Positions 1 through 10,249 of a stretch of 64,000 bases of DNA are shown piece after piece. Source of the DNA: Burkholderiaceae bacterium (GTDB lineage Bacteria > Pseudomonadota > Gammaproteobacteria > Burkholderiales > Burkholderiaceae_C); the NCBI GenBank assembly GCA_030123545.1, contig CP126124.1, positions 992,001 through 1,056,000 of the forward strand, in the 5' to 3' direction. The notes beneath the pieces were generated by a model that saw nothing but the letters and a program-made list of their open reading frames with translations, was not told where the DNA came from and searched no databases. The position numbers were made by a program, and so were the translations under genes. Numbering within the stretch: position 1 is the stretch's first letter; each line of letters begins with the position of its first letter.

Positions 1-193
1 CGGCGGCGAACGCCTTCTCGTTGCCGGTGACGATCATGCAGCCGATCGCCGTGTCCTGGTCGAAGCCCTTGAGCGCCGCGCCCAGCTCGTCCATCAGCTG
101 GTTGTTCAGCGCATTGAGCTGCTTCGGGCGGTTCAGCGTGACGATGCCGACCTTGCCGGCCTCGGTGCGCACCGTGATCAATTCATAGTCCAT
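1..193 (-). CDS. Enoyl-CoA hydratase/isomerase family protein, N-terminal part (runs off the left edge)
   Basis: Reading leftwards from an ATG at 193, the first 64 residues show the crotonase N-terminal pattern: a beta-strand, then TLNRPKQLNALN, then IVTGNEKAFAA just before the oxyanion-hole region. The rest lies outside the window. Enoyl-CoA hydratases hydrate 2,3-enoyl-CoA in fatty-acid or phenylacetate beta-oxidation. It is divergent from paaG 157 bp away, so it may be the PaaF-type hydratase of the same pathway, but with only the N-terminus a general FadB-like hydratase cannot be excluded. Confidence 0.85.
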   Translation of the reverse strand, partial: MDYELITVRTEAGKVGIVTLNRPKQLNALNNQLMDELGAALKGFDQDTAIGCMIVTGNEKAFAA

Positions 194-350
194 CGTCGTC
201 TCCGGCATCGCGTTTGCAATGCGCGGACTATACCGAACGGCTTTCGATGCTGCCGGCCGCACGAGGCGCGCGGCGATCCACGGCACCGGGCCGTCCCTGC
301 GACCAGTTGATGGAGGCCGTTGGTGATAAATTCAGATGCAGGAGGCAACC

Positions 351-1145
351 ATGGCCGAACCCACCGTTCTGTATGCGGAGCAGGGCGCCGTCGCGGTCGC
401 GACGCTGAATCGCCCGCAATCGCTGAACAGCTTCACGCGGCAGATGCACCACGACCTGTGGGCCGCGCTGGACCGCGCCGAGGGCAATCCGGCGATTCGC
501 GCGCTGGTCATCACAGGCGCCGGCCGCGGTTTCTGCGCTGGCGCCGACCTGTCGGAATTCGACTTCACGCCCGGCCCCGGCCTGGCCGAGCGCGCGAACC
601 CGGGGCCGATCATCGAGCAGGCATTCAACCCGACCGCGCGCAGACTTGTGGCGCTGCGCATGCCGACGGTGGCGGCGGTGAACGGCGTCGCCGCCGGCGC
701 CGGCGCGTCGCTGGCGATGTGCTGCGATATCGCGATCGCCGCGCCGTCGGCCAGCTTCATCCAGGCGTTTTCGAAGATCGGCCTGATCCCCGACGCCGGC
801 GGCAGCGGGCTGCTGGTCGAGCGCCTGGGCCTGGCGCGCGCGCTGGCGCTGGCGATGACCGGCGACAAGCTGCCGGCCGCGCAGGCGAAGGACTGGGGGC
901 TGATCTGGGATGTGGCCGACGACTGCGTGGCCGCAGCAACTGCGCTTAGCCAGCGTCTGGCCGAGATGCCGACGCGCGCGCTGGTCGCCACGCGCACGCT
1001 GCTGCACGGCGCCGGCACGCGCAGCTTCGATGCGCAGTTGGATGCAGAACGCGACGCGCAGTCGGCGCTCGGTCGCACGCACGATTACATCGAAGGCGTG
1101 ACCGCGTTCCTGGAAAAGCGCGTGCCCAAATTCACGGGCGAATGA
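351..1145 (+). CDS. paaG: 2-(1,2-epoxy-1,2-dihydrophenyl)acetyl-CoA isomerase PaaG
   Basis: A 264-residue crotonase-fold protein. It contains the ALVITGAGRGFCAGADL oxyanion-hole strand and the AAVNGVAAGAGASLAM second oxyanion segment, followed by the PDAGGSGLL loop typical of PaaG, in which an Asp replaces the catalytic Glu of true hydratases. PaaG isomerises ring-epoxidised phenylacetyl-CoA to the oxepin form. The start at 351 is preferred over the upstream in-frame ATG at 336 because AGGAG at 340-344 is correctly spaced. It is followed after one base by paaI, and paaK completes the unit. Identity as PaaG rather than another crotonase rests on this neighbourhood as well as the sequence. Confidence 0.88.
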   Translation: MAEPTVLYAEQGAVAVATLNRPQSLNSFTRQMHHDLWAALDRAEGNPAIRALVITGAGRGFCAGADLSEFDFTPGPGLAERANPGPIIEQAFNPTARRLVALRMPTVAAVNGVAAGAGASLAMCCDIAIAAPSASFIQAFSKIGLIPDAGGSGLLVERLGLARALALAMTGDKLPAAQAKDWGLIWDVADDCVAAATALSQRLAEMPTRALVATRTLLHGAGTRSFDAQLDAERDAQSALGRTHDYIEGVTAFLEKRVPKFTGE

Positions 1146-1146
1146 G

Positions 1147-1578
1147 ATGGATGCCGCAATCCTTGCCCGCAAGGTCGGCGAAGCGATGTTCGCCGTCGAC
1201 ACCGCGTCGCGCGAATTCATGCAGATGGAACTGCTCGCGTGCGAGCCGGGCCGCGCGCGCATGCGCATGACGGTACGCGAACAGCACCTGAACGGCCACC
1301 AGATCTGCCACGGCGGCTTCATCTTCACGCTGGCGGATTCCACCTTCGCGTTCGCCTGCAACAGCCGCAATCACAACACCGTCGCGGCCGGCTGCAGCAT
1401 CGAATTCCTCAAGTCCGCGCGGCTCGGCGACGAACTGACCTGCGAGGGCGTCGAGCAGACGCAAAGCGGACGCCACGGCGTGTACGACATGCGGGTGACG
1501 AACCAGCGGGGCGAGGTGGTCGCGCTGTTTCGCGGAAAGAGCGCGCAGATCCAGGGCCATGTGATCGAGGAGCCGTGA
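1147..1578 (+). CDS. paaI: Hydroxyphenylacetyl-CoA thioesterase PaaI
   Basis: A 143-residue single hot-dog domain thioesterase with the GHQICHGGFIFTLADSTFA helix segment characteristic of PaaI, where the Asp after the HGG turn is the catalytic acid. PaaI hydrolyses dead-end ring-hydroxylated phenylacetyl-CoA products and so rescues CoA during phenylacetate catabolism. It starts one base after the paaG stop, and its own stop overlaps the paaK start (ATGA), indicating translational coupling. Length and motif agree with the family. Confidence 0.9.
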   Translation: MDAAILARKVGEAMFAVDTASREFMQMELLACEPGRARMRMTVREQHLNGHQICHGGFIFTLADSTFAFACNSRNHNTVAAGCSIEFLKSARLGDELTCEGVEQTQSGRHGVYDMRVTNQRGEVVALFRGKSAQIQGHVIEEP

Positions 1579-2882
1579 TGAACAAGCCGAAGTCGTTTCC
1601 GCTGGAGCCGATCGAGCGTGCCAGCATCGACGAGTTGCGCGCGCTGCAATTGCAGCGGCTCAAGGCCACGCTGCAGCATGCGTACGCGAACTCGCCGCCG
1701 TACCGCGCGAAGTTCGACGCGGCCGGCGTGCATCCGGATGACTGCCGCACCCTGGCGGACCTGGCGAAATTCCCGTTCACGACCAAACACGACCTGCGCG
1801 AGCATTACCCGTTCGGCATGTTCGCGGTGCCGCGGGAGCAGGTGGTGCGCATCCATGCATCGAGCGGCACCACCGGCAAGCCGACCGTGGTCGGCTACAC
1901 AGCGCGCGACATCGACACCTGGGCCACGGTGGTCGCGCGCTCGATCCGCGCGTCCGGCGCGCGTCCCGGCGACATGCTGCACAACAGCTACGGCTACGGG
2001 CTGTTCACCGGCGGGCTCGGCGCGCACTACGGTGCCGAGAAGCTCGGCCTGACCGTGGTGCCGTTCGGCGGCGGGCAAACCGAAAAGCAGGTGCAGCTGA
2101 TCCGCGACTTCAAGCCCGACATCATCACCGTCACGCCGAGCTACATGCTGGCGATCGCCGACGAGTTCGAGCGCCAGGGGCTGGACCCCGCGAAGTCTTC
2201 GCTGCGCATCGGCATCTTCGGCGCCGAGCCCTGGACCAACGACATGCGCGCGGCGATCGAGGCGCGCATGGGCATCGACGCGGTCGACATCTACGGCCTG
2301 TCGGAGGTAATGGGGCCCGGCGTCGCGAACGAATGCATAGAAACCAAGGACGGCCCGACGATCTGGGAAGACCATTTCTACCCCGAGATCATCGACCCCG
2401 ACAGCGGCGCGGTGCTGCCCGACGGCGAGTTCGGCGAACTGGTGTTCACCAGCCTCACGAAGGAGGCGCTGCCCATCATCCGCTACCGCACGCGCGACCT
2501 CACGCGCCTGCGGCCCGGCACCGCGCGCACGATGCGCCGCATGGAGAAGATCACCGGCCGCAGCGACGACATGATGATCGTGCGCGGCGTCAACGTGTTC
2601 CCGACCCAGATCGAGGAGCTGATCTTGAAGCGCGCCGAACTCGCGCCGTACTACCAGTGCGTGCTGACGCGCGAAGGCACGCTCGACACGCTGACGGTTC
2701 GGGTCGAAACCCGCCCCGGCATCGCGCCCGACAGCCTGGAAGCGCGCGCCAGCGCGAAGCTGCTGCAGCACGAGGTCAAGGTGTACGTGGGCAGCAGCGT
2801 CGAGATCGACCTCTGCGCCGAGGGCGGCATCGAGCGCAGCCAGGGCAAGGCGCGGCGCGTGGTGGACCAGCGGCCGAAGTGA
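1578..2882 (+). CDS. paaK: Phenylacetate-CoA ligase PaaK
   Basis: A 434-residue member of the adenylate-forming superfamily, PaaK subfamily. The P-loop SSGTTGKPTVVGYT lies near residue 95. The gate motif YGLSEVMGPGV and the C-terminal hinge region RSDDMMIVRGVNVFPTQIE are also present. It activates phenylacetate to phenylacetyl-CoA with ATP, the first step of the paa pathway. The open frame continues upstream inside paaI, but the ATG at 1578 overlaps the paaI stop and gives the normal family length. The ring-oxygenase subunits PaaABCDE are not in this window. Confidence 0.93.
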   Translation: MNKPKSFPLEPIERASIDELRALQLQRLKATLQHAYANSPPYRAKFDAAGVHPDDCRTLADLAKFPFTTKHDLREHYPFGMFAVPREQVVRIHASSGTTGKPTVVGYTARDIDTWATVVARSIRASGARPGDMLHNSYGYGLFTGGLGAHYGAEKLGLTVVPFGGGQTEKQVQLIRDFKPDIITVTPSYMLAIADEFERQGLDPAKSSLRIGIFGAEPWTNDMRAAIEARMGIDAVDIYGLSEVMGPGVANECIETKDGPTIWEDHFYPEIIDPDSGAVLPDGEFGELVFTSLTKEALPIIRYRTRDLTRLRPGTARTMRRMEKITGRSDDMMIVRGVNVFPTQIEELILKRAELAPYYQCVLTREGTLDTLTVRVETRPGIAPDSLEARASAKLLQHEVKVYVGSSVEIDLCAEGGIERSQGKARRVVDQRPK

Positions 2883-2937
2883 CGCCATCGATCGGGCGCT
2901 ATTTCGCCCGGCCGGCGACGGGCCGATGCAGTCGCCG

Positions 2938-4107
2938 CTACCGCTGCTCGATCTTCTGCGCGGTGAGAATCAGGTAGTTCTGCGCGTCCAGGTTCAGCCG
3001 CACCCGCGCCGGCAGGTACTGCAGGCTGGGCGCGAACCAGAGTTCGAGCGTCACGTCGCCGTGCGAGCCGGCCGGCGGGCTCGGCTCGAGATGGAACGCG
3101 GGGACCGGCCCCCATTTCACGGTCGGCACCGCGACCTCTTCCGGCACCCGATAGGTCCACAGGTCGACGCCGCCGGGGCGCGCCAGCCAGAGCTGAAACG
3201 GGTGGCCGACCTGCAATGTGGTGCGGCCGGTGGCGAACTGGTAGCCGAGGTCGATGAACTGGCTGATCGTGTCCTGCAGCCCCGGCGGGCGCGGCACCTG
3301 CCGGCCACTGGGCAGCGTGACTGTCTGCGCGTCCATCGTGATGATGCGGCGGCGCCCGCGCACCTGTTCCTCGTACAGCTGCGGGTACAGGCCGGCCGGC
3401 GTGATCGTGCCCTGGCTGGTCAGGCTCATCGAAAGCAGGATGCCGACGTTGACCTCGATGCGCGCCTGGTACTTGTCGCCGTCGCGCTGCCACAGCACCT
3501 GCGCGTCGCCGCTCAAAGCGCCGCGGTAGTAGCCGCCGAGCGCGTAGCTGATGCGGGTGTCGGCCGGCCAGCCGTCCAGATACGCCTGGTCGCTGCCCGG
3601 CGCGGCGGCGGTGCCGTCCAGCGGCGTGACGCCGCCGGCGCCGGACGCGGCCTGCGTGGGCGCGGACGCAGCCGACTGCGGCTCCGATGACGCGGGCTGC
3701 GCCGCAGCAAGCTGCGCAACGGGCTCGGGAGCGCTCGCGGCGCTCGCCGGTGCGGACGCCGCCTCCGCGATCTTCGGCTGCGCTGCGCTATCGGTCCGAG
3801 GCTTCTCGGCGGCCGGTTTCCGCGTTGGGGGTTCCGTCCTGGGGCGCTTTGGGGCTGGCGGCTCGATCACTATCGTATTAGGAGCGTGCTGTGTAGACCC
3901 CGCCTTGGCTTCAGCCGCATTTCTTGCAGAAATCCGGGGCGGCGCAGCCGGCGCAATCTCGCGCGTCAGCATCGGCGCGACCATCAACTTGATTGCCGCG
4001 GGCTGCCGCCATTCGCTCGCGAGCCACGCGAGCAGCGCCCAGTGCGCGAGCAGCACCGCGGCGATCAGCACCGCGATCTTGCGGCCTACTCCTGCGCGGC
4101 GAGCCAC
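2938..4107 (-). CDS. DUF3108 domain-containing protein
   Basis: About 389 residues from a GTG at 4107. There is an N-terminal membrane anchor (residues ~10-30), then a long Pro/Ala/Ser-rich linker, then a C-terminal DUF3108 beta-rich domain with YRGALSGDAQVLWQRDGD and LWFAPSLQYLPARVRL segments. The function of DUF3108 is unknown; the layout suggests a periplasmic protein tethered to the inner membrane. The start overlaps the stop of the M61 peptidase gene by 22 bp, so the two are probably co-transcribed. The GTG start is uncertain because the linker has no conserved landmark. Confidence 0.82.
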   Translation of the reverse strand: MARRAGVGRKIAVLIAAVLLAHWALLAWLASEWRQPAAIKLMVAPMLTREIAPAAPPRISARNAAEAKAGSTQHAPNTIVIEPPAPKRPRTEPPTRKPAAEKPRTDSAAQPKIAEAASAPASAASAPEPVAQLAAAQPASSEPQSAASAPTQAASGAGGVTPLDGTAAAPGSDQAYLDGWPADTRISYALGGYYRGALSGDAQVLWQRDGDKYQARIEVNVGILLSMSLTSQGTITPAGLYPQLYEEQVRGRRRIITMDAQTVTLPSGRQVPRPPGLQDTISQFIDLGYQFATGRTTLQVGHPFQLWLARPGGVDLWTYRVPEEVAVPTVKWGPVPAFHLEPSPPAGSHGDVTLELWFAPSLQYLPARVRLNLDAQNYLILTAQKIEQR

Positions 4108-5870
4108 GGCTGGGCCAGGGCAGCGTTCTGCAGCGCCAGACGCCAGGTGGTGACGCCGCGCGGCAGCGCCAATTCAAGACGCAGCAAGCGCTGGTCGCGC
4201 GCGACGATCGCCACCCCCCGCTGTCGCGCGCCGGCGTACAGCAACAGGTCGTCGAGCTTGGCCAGTCGCCAGCCGGTGCGGCTGCGGCCCGGACCGACCT
4301 CGACGGCTATCCATTCGTCGCCGGCGGCGAAGCCAGCGGCCTCGGCCGCGCCGCCGCGCAGCACGGTCTTGATGCGCACACCGCGCTCTTCTTCGACGCG
4401 CAGCCCGAGCCGCTGCGCGAGCTGGGCCGGCTCATCGAGCACTGCGACGCCATGGCGTTCCAGCAGCGCGCGCAGCGGAAGTTCGGCGGTGCCGTGCACC
4501 CAGGCCGCGATCTCGCGCCCGAAGCTGCGTCCGCCGAGCTCTTGGAGCACCGCGGCGAAGTCGTCCTCGCGCATGGCGCCGGCGCGGCAGCGCGTCCACA
4601 ACGCGCGCATCACCTGATCCAGCGTGGTGTGCTTTTCAGCGCGCAGCGTCAGGTCGAAGCACAGCGCGACCAGCGCCCCCTTGCCGTAGTAGCTCACGGT
4701 CGCGTTCGGCGTGTTCTCGTCCGGGCGGTAGTACTTCACCCAGGCGTCGAAGCTCGCCTGCGCGACCGACTGCACGGCGCGTCCCGGCGTCTGCAGCGTC
4801 TGGTTCACGGTCTTGCCGAGCAGCTTCAGGTACGCCGCGTCGTCGATCAAGCCGGCGCGGCGCAGCAGCAGTTCGTCGTAGTAGCTGGTGAAGCCCTCGA
4901 AGAACCACAACAGCTCGGTGTAGTTCTCGCGCGCGTAGTCGTAGCGCGCGAACTCCGCGGGCTTGAGCCGCTTCACGTTCCAGCGGTGGAAGTATTCGTG
5001 GCTGATCAACCCGAGCAGCGTGGTGTAGCCTTCGGGCTGCTTGTTCTCGCCGAGCCGCGGCAGGTCGCGCCGATTGCAGATCAGCGCAGTGCAGTCTCGA
5101 TGCTCCAGCCCGCCGTAGCCGGCGTCGACCGCGTTCAGCAGGAACAGGTATGGCGGCATGCGCACGCGTGCCGGTCTTGCGCCGTGCCAGAACGCGATCG
5201 CGGCCTCGCAGATGCGACGCGCGTCGGCGAGCAAGCGCTCGCCGTCGAACGACGGCGGCGCACCCGCGACCACGAAGCGGTGCGGCACGCCGCGCGCGCT
5301 GAAATGCCCGCTCCAGAACGCGCCGGTCTCGACCGGGCAGTCGGCCAGTTCGTCGTACGAAGCATACTGGTAGGTACCGAACCCGCGCTTGTCGATCTTT
5401 AGCGGCGCAGCCGCCGTCGCTACTTGTTCATTAGCTATTGATTCAGTAGCAACCAATTCCAGCCGATGGCGCCGGTCCTGCTGCCCTTCGACGCGCAGGC
5501 ACAGACTGGTCGCGTTGAAGAAGCCGCGCTCCGCCGCGAGCCAGGCGGCGCGCACCGAAGGGTCGAACGCATAGACCTGGTACTCGAGCACGAGCGGCCG
5601 GCCCGGGCGGCAGTCGACCTGCCAACTGCATTTGTCGAGCTGGCGCAGCGGCAGTTCCTGCCCGCCCTGGCGCGCGTGCAGGCCCTGCAGGTGCTTGGAG
5701 AATTCGCGCACCAGGTAGCTGCCCGGGATCCATACGGCCAAGCTGACCTGCTGCGGCGCGGTGGGCTCGGCGATCGAGAGCGTCACGCGGTACAGGTGCG
5801 CGTGACGGTCCGCCGCCGCGATGCGGTAGTGGACCGCCGCGCCTTCCGTGGTGCCTGCGCGCGCCTTCAA
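4086..5870 (-). CDS. M61 family metallopeptidase with C-terminal PDZ domain
   Basis: Roughly 594 residues. The zinc-binding HEYFH (HExxH) is at residues 291-295, followed by the WNVKRLKP segment typical of the M61 glycyl aminopeptidase family. A GLEHRDC motif lies upstream, and a PDZ-like domain near the C-terminus contains the AAGFAAGDEWIAV strand. The M61 family prototype cleaves N-terminal Gly/Ala from peptides. The only start at this end is TTG at 5870, so the exact N-terminus is uncertain. Residues ~141-151 are encoded by a copy of an AT-rich dispersed repeat (5419-5450) read in frame. It overlaps the DUF3108 gene downstream. Confidence 0.88.
   Translation of the reverse strand: MKARAGTTEGAAVHYRIAAADRHAHLYRVTLSIAEPTAPQQVSLAVWIPGSYLVREFSKHLQGLHARQGGQELPLRQLDKCSWQVDCRPGRPLVLEYQVYAFDPSVRAAWLAAERGFFNATSLCLRVEGQQDRRHRLELVATESIANEQVATAAAPLKIDKRGFGTYQYASYDELADCPVETGAFWSGHFSARGVPHRFVVAGAPPSFDGERLLADARRICEAAIAFWHGARPARVRMPPYLFLLNAVDAGYGGLEHRDCTALICNRRDLPRLGENKQPEGYTTLLGLISHEYFHRWNVKRLKPAEFARYDYARENYTELLWFFEGFTSYYDELLLRRAGLIDDAAYLKLLGKTVNQTLQTPGRAVQSVAQASFDAWVKYYRPDENTPNATVSYYGKGALVALCFDLTLRAEKHTTLDQVMRALWTRCRAGAMREDDFAAVLQELGGRSFGREIAAWVHGTAELPLRALLERHGVAVLDEPAQLAQRLGLRVEEERGVRIKTVLRGGAAEAAGFAAGDEWIAVEVGPGRSRTGWRLAKLDDLLLYAGARQRGVAIVARDQRLLRLELALPRGVTTWRLALQNAALAQPWLAAQE
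5419..5450. repeat. AT-rich dispersed repeat inside the M61 peptidase gene
   Basis: A 32-bp stretch with inverted ends GCTACT/AGTAGC around a TAGCTATTGATT core, strikingly AT-rich against its surroundings. Related copies are at 23495-23562, 36525-36590, 47857-47895, 50597-50622, 57434-57500 and 61051-61117. Confidence 0.6.
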
Positions 5871-5934
5871 AAGAGCGCCTTTTGCGCGGCCATCGCGCCG
5901 CTCACCTTGTGCTCACTTGGCAACTGCTTCGCAG

Positions 5935-6687
5935 CTACTTCGCATCGGCCAGCAGTTTCTCGACCTGCTGCGCGTTCATGTAGCCCGGCACGCGCGCGCC
6001 GTTCGAGAAGAACACGGTCGGCGTGCCGGTGATGCGGTAGCGCTCGGCGAACGCGAGGTTGCGGCCGAGCGCGCCCGTGTCGCAGCTTGCGGCCGCCGCG
6101 GGCGGCGCGACGCCGCGCAGCATCAGCGCCTGCCAGGCGCCGGCGCGATCCTTCGCGCACCAGACATTTCGAGCCTTCTCGGGCGAATCGCCGCCGAGGA
6201 TCGGAATCAGGAACAGGTGCACCGTCACGTTGTCGACCGACTGCAGGTCGCGCTCGAAATGCTTGCAGTACGGGCAGTTCGGGTCTTCGAACACCGCGAT
6301 CTGGCGCTTGCCGTTGCCGCGCACGATCGTCACCGCGTCCCTCAAAGGCAGCGTGGCGAAGTCGACCGCGGTCAGCTTGTCGATCCGCTCCTCGGTCAGA
6401 TTGCGGCGCGCGCGCGTGTCGAACAGCGAACCCTGGATCAGGAAGTTGCCCTGCTCGTCGGTGTAGAGGATGTCGCTGCCGTTCACCCGCAGTTCGTACA
6501 GGCCGGGCATCGCGGACTTCCGGACCTCGTCGATCTTCGGCATCATCGGCACCCGCTCGGCGAGGTTCTTGCGGATCACCGCCTCCTGCGCGTGCGCGGC
6601 AGGGCTGCCGAACAGACCGCCGAGCAGGCAGGCGAGGCCGAAGGCGATCAGCAGCGTGCGCCACCAGGGTTTCGTTGTTGCGTTCAT
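5935..6687 (-). CDS. dsbC: Thiol:disulfide interchange protein DsbC
   Basis: A 250-residue periplasmic protein disulfide isomerase. A signal peptide ends near AAHAQE (about residue 33). A DsbC-type N-terminal dimerisation domain (GLYELRVNGSDILYTDEQG) follows, then a thioredoxin fold with the CPYC redox pair at residues 138-141 and the cis-Pro loop TGTPTVFF. The start at 6687 begins a good signal peptide; the longer in-frame extension to 6894 does not look coding. It lies between the M61 peptidase and the UbiH-like gene on the same strand. Confidence 0.92.
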   Translation of the reverse strand: MNATTKPWWRTLLIAFGLACLLGGLFGSPAAHAQEAVIRKNLAERVPMMPKIDEVRKSAMPGLYELRVNGSDILYTDEQGNFLIQGSLFDTRARRNLTEERIDKLTAVDFATLPLRDAVTIVRGNGKRQIAVFEDPNCPYCKHFERDLQSVDNVTVHLFLIPILGGDSPEKARNVWCAKDRAGAWQALMLRGVAPPAAAASCDTGALGRNLAFAERYRITGTPTVFFSNGARVPGYMNAQQVEKLLADAK

Positions 6688-6767
6688 CTTGCTTGCGGTC
6701 GGGTGAATGGAAATGGATCGGGCGGAAGGCGGATTCGGCGCGGGCTCGGCGCGGACGGGTTGGTGAC

Positions 6768-7934
6768 TCAGCGGCGGGCGGCGCGCGTCGCGCCGCGTTC
6801 GGCAGCGCTTCCCATCGCCTGCCGCGCCGCCCAGTGCTTCAGCGGGCCGCTGCGCTCGAAGCCGTTCATGCCCCAATTGCGCAGCGTTTTCCACGGCCCG
6901 GCGTCAGCACCGAACAACTGCTGCAGCCCGTCAGTCAGCAGCGACATCCGGATCAACTCGCGCTTGCGCGCTCGCTCGTAGCCGCGCAGCACGCGCAGGT
7001 CGCCCACGCCGCGCCAATCGGCGCGCCCGCCGAGCGCGCGCGCCAGCGCCGCCGCGTCGGCGAGCCCGAGGTTCAGGCCCTGGCCGCTCAAGGGATGCAC
7101 GGTGTGCGCGGCGTCGCCGGCCAGCGCCCAGCTCGCACCTGCGTGCCGTCCCACCCAGTGCTTTGCGCGCGCCAACTGCAGCGGCCATTCGGCGCGTGCG
7201 CTGCACAGATCGAGCCGCCCCAGCGCCTGTCGGCTGGCCTGCGTGATCCGCTCGGCGAATGCTTCGTCGGGTAGCGCGAGCAGCGATGCGGCCCGCTCGG
7301 CCGCGACCGACCACACCGCGGCCACCGTGTCGCCGTCCGGGCCGCCCAGCGGCAGCAGCGCGAGCACCTCGTTGTCGTCGAACCACTGGGACGCGACCTG
7401 GCGGTGCGGCTGCTCGCAGCGCAGCCGGGTCGCGATCGCGCGCTGCGGGTACGGCGTGACCTCGTAGTCGACGCCGAACCCGGCGCGCGTGCTGCTGGCG
7501 CGACCCTCGCAGATCACGGTCAGCGCGGCGTCCTGCGGTGCATCGATGCGCTCGATCAGCGGCTGAAAGCGCACGGCCTCTGCGAGTCGCGCCTCGAGCG
7601 CCGGCACGTCGACGATCCACGCCAGCGCTGGCACCCGCTCGGCCGCCGCGCTGAACGTGACCACGCCGCCGGCGTCGCCGTGCACCCGCATCGCGAGCAC
7701 CGCGGTCGCGTCGGTCCCTTCCGTATCGCCGGGCCAGGCGCGCAGCGACTCGAGCAGCGTGCGCGAAGCACCATTGAGCGCATAGGCGCGCACGTCGGAC
7801 ACTTCGCCGGCGCTCGGTGCGGTCGCACCGGCCGGCGCGAGCAGGCCAACGCGCAGTCCCTCGCGCGCCAGCAGCAGCGCCAGCGTGCGGCCGACCACGC
7901 CCGCGCCGCGCACGCAGACATCGAATTGCGTCAT
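6768..7934 (-). CDS. UbiH/UbiF/VisC-family FAD-dependent hydroxylase
   Basis: A 388-residue flavoprotein monooxygenase. The N-terminal dinucleotide-binding motif GAGVVGRTLALLLA is at residues ~8-21. A central DxG-like segment is weak, and the C-terminal FAD motif GDAAHTVHPLSGQGLNLG is typical of ubiquinone-biosynthesis hydroxylases. It probably hydroxylates the ubiquinone ring, but which position (UbiH, UbiF or UbiI type) cannot be told from sequence alone. The open frame continues upstream for another 700 codons, antisense to the MOSC and ychF genes; the ATG at 7934 gives the normal family length and starts directly before the Rossmann strand. Confidence 0.87.
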   Translation of the reverse strand: MTQFDVCVRGAGVVGRTLALLLAREGLRVGLLAPAGATAPSAGEVSDVRAYALNGASRTLLESLRAWPGDTEGTDATAVLAMRVHGDAGGVVTFSAAAERVPALAWIVDVPALEARLAEAVRFQPLIERIDAPQDAALTVICEGRASSTRAGFGVDYEVTPYPQRAIATRLRCEQPHRQVASQWFDDNEVLALLPLGGPDGDTVAAVWSVAAERAASLLALPDEAFAERITQASRQALGRLDLCSARAEWPLQLARAKHWVGRHAGASWALAGDAAHTVHPLSGQGLNLGLADAAALARALGGRADWRGVGDLRVLRGYERARKRELIRMSLLTDGLQQLFGADAGPWKTLRNWGMNGFERSGPLKHWAARQAMGSAAERGATRAARR

Positions 7935-8060
7935 GGCGCCGATTGTAGAAGCCGGGGCACAATCGACTGTTGCGGCGCGTGAATGGCTATGCATGGCCAT
8001 GGACCCAAGCCACCGCTGCATAGTCGCGCCGCCGCCCACTGAAACCGCGCCCATCGCCCG

Positions 8061-8939
8061 ATGCCTCCTGTCGCCCTCCCGTTCACACCCGACGTCGCCG
8101 GCCATGTCGAGCGCCTGTTCATCTATCCGGTCAAGTCCTGCGCCGGCATCGAGTTGGCTGAAGCGCTGCTGCTGGCCACCGGACTCGAGTGGGACCGGCG
8201 CTGGATGGTGGTCGATGCGGCCGGCACCTTCGTCACGCAGCGCACGCTGCCGCGCATGGCGCTGGTGCGCCCGGCGTTCGAGGCTGGCGCGCTGCTGCTG
8301 CATGCGCCCGGCATGCCGGCGCTGCCGGTGCCGCTGCAGTCGAACGCGCCGACCCTGACGGTGCAGGTCTGGGATGACAGCCTCGCCGCCGACGACATGG
8401 GCGACGCGGCCGCGGCGTGGCTCAGCGGCTTTCTTGGGCAGCGCTTGCGGCTGGTGCGTTTTGCCTCCGGCGCGCGACGGCTGTCGAGCCGCAAGTGGAC
8501 CGGCGACGTCGATGCGACGCTGCAGTTCAGCGACGCGTTCGCGCTGCTCGTGACCAGCAGCGCGGCGCTGGTCGAAGTGAATCGCCGGCTGGAGGCGAGC
8601 GGCGAACCGCCGGTCGGCATCGAGCGCTTTCGCCCGAACCTGGTGCTCGGCGGCGTGCCGGCGCACGACGAGGACCACATGGCCCTGCTGCAACTCGCCA
8701 CCGCCGGCGGCGTGGTGCAGCTGCAACCGGTCAAGCCCTGCGTGCGCTGCACGATCCCGAACGTCGATCCCGCCAGCGGCCATAGCCACCCGGCGGTCAG
8801 CGACGCGATCCAGACGTATCGACATGACGCGCGCATGGAAGGCGCCGTCACGTGGGGCATGAACGCGATCGTGCGCGCCGGCGCCGGGCTGCGCCTTGCG
8901 GTCGGGCAGCCGGCCGAGGCCAGTTACCGGTTCGATTGA
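8061..8939 (+). CDS. MOSC domain-containing protein (molybdenum cofactor-binding type)
   Basis: A 292-residue protein with an N-terminal MOSC_N beta-barrel (LFIYPVKSCAG near residue 20; WDRRWMVVD) followed by a MOSC domain with RFRPNLVL and the conserved cysteine segment VKPCVRC. MOSC proteins bind molybdenum cofactor and act in N-hydroxylated-compound reduction (YcbX/mARC-like) or in sulfur transfer. YcbX has an added ferredoxin domain that is absent here. It is divergent from the UbiH-like gene and stands alone. Confidence 0.88.
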   Translation: MPPVALPFTPDVAGHVERLFIYPVKSCAGIELAEALLLATGLEWDRRWMVVDAAGTFVTQRTLPRMALVRPAFEAGALLLHAPGMPALPVPLQSNAPTLTVQVWDDSLAADDMGDAAAAWLSGFLGQRLRLVRFASGARRLSSRKWTGDVDATLQFSDAFALLVTSSAALVEVNRRLEASGEPPVGIERFRPNLVLGGVPAHDEDHMALLQLATAGGVVQLQPVKPCVRCTIPNVDPASGHSHPAVSDAIQTYRHDARMEGAVTWGMNAIVRAGAGLRLAVGQPAEASYRFD

Positions 8940-9077
8940 TCCGCGTTGCCGCGAGCGGGCGACGGGTTCGGGCTGCGCGCCGCCATCAACGGGTCGTCTG
9001 CCGATCCGCCGCCCGGCCGTTACCCGATGGCCACCTAAAATGATCAGCTTACCCTCCTGTTTCCATAGAGCCCTGCG

Positions 9078-10172
<1,095 letters not shown>

Positions 10173-10249
10173 AGAAACTCGCAGCCGTGCGACGGCATGC
10201 CTATCTGAGCTGCAAACGAGTAGCTTTCAGCAGATGCTTGCGCAGAGCC